The notes under the pieces were generated by a model. That model was not told the DNA's origin and ran no database searches. It saw only the letters and a list, made by a program, of their open reading frames with translations. Shown piece by piece: positions 60,814 to 64,000 of a DNA stretch of 64,000 nucleotides (positions are counted from its first letter, which is position 1; each line of letters opens with the position of its first letter). The DNA comes from an uncultured Muribaculaceae bacterium (GTDB lineage Bacteria > Bacteroidota > Bacteroidia > Bacteroidales > Muribaculaceae): NCBI GenBank assembly GCA_910579995.1, contig CAJTWH010000001.1:244326-308325 (forward strand). Reading direction: 5' to 3'. Both the position numbers and the translations under genes were made by a program.

Positions 60814-60864
60814 CAAAGATACGAATAAGCACGCGCACTGCAAAATTAATTTTGCAGTGCGCGT
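60814..60864 (-). promoter_or_regulatory. Distal promoter copy with a 34-base perfect palindrome
   Basis: TATCTTTG on the minus strand at 60814-60821 and TTTG at 60841-60844 (19-base spacing). The bases CAAAGATACGAATAAGC at 60814-60830 repeat those at 60730-60746 exactly. A perfect palindrome with half ACGCGCACTGCAAAATT fills 60831-60864 and includes the -33 box. Confidence 0.6.
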
Positions 60865-60896
60865 TGTATTTGTGCGCGTCTTTTTTTTCGTCGATG

Positions 60897-60915
60897 GCGC
60901 GGGCGCAGCCCGTGC
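60897..60915. terminator. GC-rich hairpin near the end of the dehydrogenase gene
   Basis: GCGCGGGC-GCA-GCCCGTGC (one G-T pair). On the minus strand no U run follows, so termination efficiency is doubtful. Confidence 0.35.
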
Positions 60916-60922
60916 GGTGTTT

Positions 60923-62494
60923 TTATCTAAGAGCAGTGGCAATCGCCCTTGCCGACATGATACCGTCGATGGCCGCCGATACTATTCCTCCGGCATATCC
61001 GGCGCCTTCGCCGCAGGGGTAGAGGCCGGCGAGGCCGATATGGGCGAGGCTCTCGCGGTCGCGCGGTATACGCACGGGCGATGATGTGCGCGTCTCGTCG
61101 CCGATAAGTACGGCGTCGGGGCAAAGGAAACCCCGCTGCTTGCTGTCGAAAACCTTGAAACCTTCGCGCAGACGGCGGGCTATAGGCTCGGGCAAGAGTT
61201 GGTCGATACGGCGGCAGAGCAGGCCCGGAGGATACGACGAGCGCGGCAGGTCTTTGGAGTCGCGCCCGGCCACGAAGTCGGTCATGCGCTGTGCCGGCGC
61301 CTTTTGTGTGCGGTCTGCGGCCTCGAAAAAGCGGCTCTCTATTTCCTCTTGGAAGCGCATCATCTTCAGCGGCGCTTCCGAAGCGTCTTCCGGGTCGGCG
61401 ATATCTTCGGGCAATACTTCCACCACCATGCCCGAGTTTGCCCAGCGGGTGCCGCGGTTTGCCGGCGACATGCCATTGACTACGAGTTGTCCCGGTGCGC
61501 TCGCCGCAGGGATGATGTAGCCGCCCGGGCACATGCAGAATGAGTATACCGCGCGGTCGTCAATGCGGGTGAGCATGGAGTATTCGGCCGCCGGAAGATA
61601 TTTGCCGCGTCCTTGCGGTGAATGATATTGCAGTTGGTCTATGAGCTGCTGCGGATGTTCGAGTCGCACGCCTACGGCTATGCCCTTGGCCTCAATCTCG
61701 ACCCCCTGATCTTTAAGGAAGTGATACACATCGCGCGCCGAGTGGCCGGTGGCAAGCAATACCGGGCCGTGCCATTCTTTGCCGTCGTGTGTGCGTACAC
61801 CTGTGACTGCAGACTTGTCGCCGTTGAAAATCAGCCCCTCGACACGAGTGCCGAAATGCACCTCGCCGCCCGAGGCGATGATGGTCTCGCGCATGGCTTT
61901 TATCACCGAGGGAAGCTTGTCGGTGCCGATATGCGGGTGGGCGTCGACGAGTATATCTTTCTGCGCGCCATGCTGATGGAATATCTGAAGCACTTTCTCT
62001 ACCGGCCCGCGCTTTTTGCTGCGGGTATAGAGTTTGCCGTCGGAGTAAGCGCCGGCACCGCCCTCGCCGAAGCAATAGTTGGAGTCGGGGTCTACGATTC
62101 CCTCGCGGTTGATAGCTGTCATGTCGCGTCGGCGACTGTCTACATCCTTGCCGCGTTCGAGTACTATAGGCTTGAGACCGAGCTCGATAAGTTCAAGAGC
62201 CGCGAACAGGCCTGCCGGACCGGCTCCGACAATAATCACCTGTGGTGCGTCGGCCACATTGCCATATTCTATTGGGGTGATGGCTACGGCCGCTTCATCG
62301 ATTTGGTCGATATGCACGGTAACGGAGAGGTTTACAGCCACGCGCCGCTGACGGGCGTCGATTGAGCGTCGGGTGATGTCTACCCGCTTTATACGTTCGT
62401 TCTTTATGCGGAGCTGACGCGCACATTCGGCGCTCAGCCGGTCGGGCAGGGCGGCAGTGGCCGGGTCTGTCCGCAAGGTGAGTTTTTCAATCAT
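60923..62494 (-). CDS. FAD-dependent dehydrogenase of the COG2509 type
   Basis: A 523-residue cytoplasmic flavoprotein. An N-terminal piece (1-85) is followed by the FAD-binding motif VIIVGAGPAGLFAALEL (about 88-104), a GGAGAYSDGKLYTR motif (about 148-161), LLATGHSARDVY, CMCPGGYIIPA and the C-terminal GEGAGYAGGIVSAAIDGI. These marks fit the NAD(utilizing) dehydrogenase group often annotated simply as FAD-dependent oxidoreductase. The substrate is not known. It overlaps the MATE gene by 8 bases. Confidence 0.85.
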   Translation of the reverse strand: MIEKLTLRTDPATAALPDRLSAECARQLRIKNERIKRVDITRRSIDARQRRVAVNLSVTVHIDQIDEAAVAITPIEYGNVADAPQVIIVGAGPAGLFAALELIELGLKPIVLERGKDVDSRRRDMTAINREGIVDPDSNYCFGEGGAGAYSDGKLYTRSKKRGPVEKVLQIFHQHGAQKDILVDAHPHIGTDKLPSVIKAMRETIIASGGEVHFGTRVEGLIFNGDKSAVTGVRTHDGKEWHGPVLLATGHSARDVYHFLKDQGVEIEAKGIAVGVRLEHPQQLIDQLQYHSPQGRGKYLPAAEYSMLTRIDDRAVYSFCMCPGGYIIPAASAPGQLVVNGMSPANRGTRWANSGMVVEVLPEDIADPEDASEAPLKMMRFQEEIESRFFEAADRTQKAPAQRMTDFVAGRDSKDLPRSSYPPGLLCRRIDQLLPEPIARRLREGFKVFDSKQRGFLCPDAVLIGDETRTSSPVRIPRDRESLAHIGLAGLYPCGEGAGYAGGIVSAAIDGIMSARAIATALR

Positions 62495-63881
62495 GGGGTC
62501 TGAGAGAGTTTAGTTTTCGGGCAATGCGGCGGTTCATCACTATTGCGGTGCCTACAGCCACAGCAAAGGCGATAAAGTCGCTCGAACACATGGCAATCCA
62601 CACGCCGTCAACACCATAGTGCGGCGGCAGAAGCCACAGCAGCGGAAGAAGGAAGATGAGCTGACGCGTAAGCGACAGAAAAATCGACAGCTTAGGCTTG
62701 CCTATCGACTGGAAGTAGTTCTGTATCACAATCTGCGCACCTACCACGGGGTAGAAAAGGAAGAAAATCCTGAAGCCGTCGCGGGCGATGGCTATCATGG
62801 AGGCGTCTGTGGTGAACATCTTGCTCACGAGGTCGGGGAATATCTCAGTGATAAGCCATCCTGCAAGCGATACTATCGAGGCTATGACGATACCTTTGGT
62901 GAGTGTCTCTTTTATTCTGGGCCAGCTTGCTGCGCCGTAGTTATAGCCAAGTATGGGCTGCATGCCCTGCGTGATACCGAAGATTATCATTACAAAGAAC
63001 ATCGACGTGCGGTTGATGATACCGTAGGCACCCACAGCGAGGTTGCCGTCGGCTCCGGCGCTGTCGAGAAGTGCCTTGTTGATAAACACCACCACGAGGC
63101 AGGCGCAGCAGTTCATCAGGAAGGGCGACAGGCCGATGGCATACACCTTGCGGATTATCGACCAGTCGATATGCCATGAGCGGCGCGTGAAGTGGATGTC
63201 GCTCTTGTGCGATATGAAGTGCGCCAGCACCCATATAAAAGCGGCTACCTGTCCTAAAATGGTTGCCGAGGCCGCACCGGCTATGCCCCATTTGAATACG
63301 AATATAAAGAGCGGGGCCGCCACAACATTGACAGCCACCGACAGCAGTGCCGACACCATCGCCTTGCGTGGGTATCCTGTGGCGCGCATGAGGTTGTTGA
63401 GTCCGAGGAAAACGTAGGTGATCGGAGTGCCGGCAAGTATGATATACATAAACTCGCGCGCATACTCAACTGTCTCGGCCGTTGCTCCGAAGAAGTAGAG
63501 GATAGGGTCGAGGAAGCTTATTCCCAAGGTCATAATGATGATGGCATGGATTATACAGAGTATCGTCACATTGCCAACCACCATCGAGGCCTTGGCCTGA
63601 TTGCGCTGTCCCAAAAAGATTGAAGATATGGTGGCGCCGCCGACTGCCACGAGAACGCAGAATGCTACGACAAGGTTCATCAGCGGGAAGGTGATTGCCA
63701 AGCCTGTGATTGCCATGGCGCCTACTCCGCGGCCGATGAATATACTGTCGACGATATTGTAGAGCGAAGTGGCAAGGCTGGCGATAATGGCCGGAAGTGA
63801 ATATTGCCACAATAGCTGACCGATGGTGCGCTTACCTAATATGTCGGTAGGCGTGCTTTGTTGACTCTCTTGTACGGACAT
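62487..63881 (-). CDS. MATE-family efflux transporter
   Basis: A 464-residue inner-membrane antiporter with about twelve hydrophobic helices in two pseudo-repeated halves (IGQLLWQYSLPAIIASLATSLYNIVDSIFIGRGVG opens the first). It exports drugs or metabolites in exchange for Na+ or H+. The length is normal for the family. It is cotranscribed with the flavoprotein downstream; a shared substrate is possible but unproven. Confidence 0.93.
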   Translation of the reverse strand: MSVQESQQSTPTDILGKRTIGQLLWQYSLPAIIASLATSLYNIVDSIFIGRGVGAMAITGLAITFPLMNLVVAFCVLVAVGGATISSIFLGQRNQAKASMVVGNVTILCIIHAIIIMTLGISFLDPILYFFGATAETVEYAREFMYIILAGTPITYVFLGLNNLMRATGYPRKAMVSALLSVAVNVVAAPLFIFVFKWGIAGAASATILGQVAAFIWVLAHFISHKSDIHFTRRSWHIDWSIIRKVYAIGLSPFLMNCCACLVVVFINKALLDSAGADGNLAVGAYGIINRTSMFFVMIIFGITQGMQPILGYNYGAASWPRIKETLTKGIVIASIVSLAGWLITEIFPDLVSKMFTTDASMIAIARDGFRIFFLFYPVVGAQIVIQNYFQSIGKPKLSIFLSLTRQLIFLLPLLWLLPPHYGVDGVWIAMCSSDFIAFAVAVGTAIVMNRRIARKLNSLRPHD

Positions 63882-63901
63882 AATCTGTATAATTACAAAT
63901 G

Positions 63902-63931
63902 AAAAAACCGTCGCGAAAACATCACGACGGT
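63902..63931 (-). terminator. Terminator of the tRNA gene
   Basis: On the minus strand ACCGTCG pairs with CGACGGT over an 11-base loop and is followed by TTTTTT, just past the tRNA 3' end. Confidence 0.85.
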
Positions 63932-63939
63932 CTCTTTGT

Positions 63940-64000
<61 letters not shown>

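Noticed and set aside
60831..60864. 34-base palindrome read purely as a terminator of the flavoprotein gene
   Set aside because: On that strand no U run follows it, and its position over a promoter -33 box and the partial copy nearby fit a regulatory element better; not fully excluded.

Overview
The window comes from a member of the Bacteroidales. The basis is the SusC/SusD pair with SusE/SusF-like lipoproteins, TonB-dependent receptors with a DUF4249 partner, T9SS-like C-terminal tails, a Bacteroidetes-type YidC, and many promoters of the Bacteroidetes form TTTG-N19..21-TAnnTTTG with few Shine-Dalgarno sites. Moderate-to-high GC and many short intergenic palindromes point to Muribaculaceae (the S24-7 group); that family assignment is inference.

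Layout. 1-2.7 kb: the end of a degenerate M23 (LytM) protein, a VanZ-like protein, a RIC/hemerythrin-LuxR fusion regulator and a SurA-like lipoprotein. 2.9-5.3 kb: a 7-alpha-hydroxysteroid dehydrogenase-like SDR and a TIR-WG-repeat protein, followed by 0.5 kb of hairpin repeats. 5.8-9.6 kb: a double-parvulin chaperone and guaB. 9.7-13.5 kb: psd-pssA-DUF4834-DUF2461 (phosphatidylethanolamine synthesis) and an aspartate-type aminotransferase. 13.8-21.1 kb: a susCDEF-like glycan uptake locus with no enzyme gene beside it. 21.4-26.4 kb: yidC, pyrG, ompA. 26.5-32.9 kb: metY-metF-metH with a divergent Lrp-type regulator. 32.9-42.3 kb: an accessory stretch with an unusual ion channel, a run of tiny proteins, a membrane-anchored OmpA protein, a TerB-like protein, a PD-(D/E)XK nuclease, two proteins sharing a repeated domain of unknown function, an XRE-like regulator and a Fic protein. 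42.4-47.7 kb: dipeptidyl peptidase IV, a membrane protein, miaA and a secreted protein. 48-60.7 kb: GH43-type, GH127 and BNR-4 enzymes for arabinose-type side chains, a TonB receptor operon, and a cobalamin riboswitch ahead of a DUF4465 protein. 60.9-64 kb: an FAD-dependent dehydrogenase, a MATE exporter and a truncated tRNA-Met.

How the parts fit. The glycan genes (susCDEF, GH43, GH127, BNR-4, DPP IV) suit a gut saprophyte feeding on host and plant polymers. MetH needs B12, and the riboswitch-controlled DUF4465 gene fits B12 scavenging.

The best candidate for an undescribed system is the run of about ten genes at 34746-39851, with the neighbouring ion channel. It is built from overlapping small genes, includes a 41-codon gene whose DNA is a near-perfect 55-nt hairpin, and repeats one unknown 60-residue domain three times.

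No transposase, integrase, CRISPR array or rRNA was seen. Intergenic DNA carries at least three families of short palindromic repeats, some with base-pair-compensating changes between copies.
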